This document shows, piece after piece, positions 63,701 through 64,000 of a stretch of 64,000 bases of DNA. Position 1 is the stretch's first letter, and every line of letters begins with the position of its first letter. A program made the position numbers and the translations under genes. Source of the DNA: Prosopocoilus inquinatus (lineage: Eukaryota; Arthropoda; Insecta; Coleoptera; Lucanidae). The DNA lies in NCBI GenBank assembly GCA_036172665.1, contig CM069872.1:49462101-49526100 (forward strand), read 5' to 3'. The notes beneath the pieces were generated by a model. That model was not told the origin of the DNA, did not search any database, and was given only the letters and a program-made list of their open reading frames with translations.

Positions 63701-64000
63701 AAGTGGCGACATCTCGCGCCGGAGTTACCAATTACACTTTTAACTAAAAATGTGATTTGTACTCAATTTTCTGATTAATTTTATGCCGAATACGCTTTAC
63801 ATTTTTTGATTTTGTTAAAAATTAGGTTTACAATGTTTAATATTACGTATTTCCACTAAATAAATTAATGTATAAACGAAAGTCACGTTAGGTGATGAAA
63901 TATTTATTTATTTTTTTTTTAGTATTTACGTTTTTCCCAAATAATCGAAAACATTCCTTTACCATTTCTTTCATTGATTTACTTGAATTTTGTGTGTACC

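Overview
The window is nuclear DNA from an insect. Intron-rich genes use GT-AG introns and encode insect-type proteins, the intergenic DNA is AT-rich, and small DNA transposons are dense. A beetle-like genome is my guess, but the sequence does not settle the order. Two protein-coding genes are clear. At 385-1971 on the + strand are the last six exons of a furin-2-type proprotein convertase: cysteine-rich furin repeats, one membrane segment and an acidic cytosolic tail. On the - strand, 35699 down to 9116, lies a complete P4-ATPase phospholipid flippase of the ATP8B class. Fourteen exons join in phase to a 1350-residue protein with every catalytic motif in place. The two genes are convergent, with about 6-7 kb of intergenic sequence between them. 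A second possible flippase start exon lies at 40685-40730, so its upstream region probably reaches beyond 40 kb. // Layout: 0-2.7 kb furin-2 3' end; 2.7-8.8 kb intergenic DNA with several inverted-repeat elements; 8.8-35.7 kb flippase, whose introns hold MITEs, a T-rich tandem array, a decayed Tc1/mariner-superfamily-type element, LINE remnants, a PIF/Harbinger transposase remnant and a cluster of palindromes; 35.7-62 kb almost wholly mobile-element debris, including a dead Tc1-like transposase, three hAT-type elements with exact 8-bp target-site duplications (one nested in another), long foldback elements and satellite-like arrays; 62.4-62.8 kb a possible promoter or first exon of another transcript. 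// The most unusual finding is a short dispersed repeat, seen four times near 18.7, 31.75, 48.92 and 61.61 kb, that carries a type I hammerhead self-cleaving ribozyme. The conserved core CTGANGA / stem II / GAAA / GTA can be read directly. Helix III is a two-base-pair stem on a self-complementary octamer, which suits dimeric folding. The 61.6-kb copy has an intact core and a 12-bp target-site duplication around a 142-bp insert. The 48.9-kb copy has an imperfect duplication around a 168-bp insert and keeps the long distal helix I. This looks like a retrozyme- or Penelope-related non-autonomous retroelement, inserted independently into a hAT element and next to a Harbinger remnant. // Exon junctions were placed by reading frame, splice consensus and phase bookkeeping. 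Transposon families were assigned from terminal repeats, target duplications and recognisable protein fragments only; no database search was possible.
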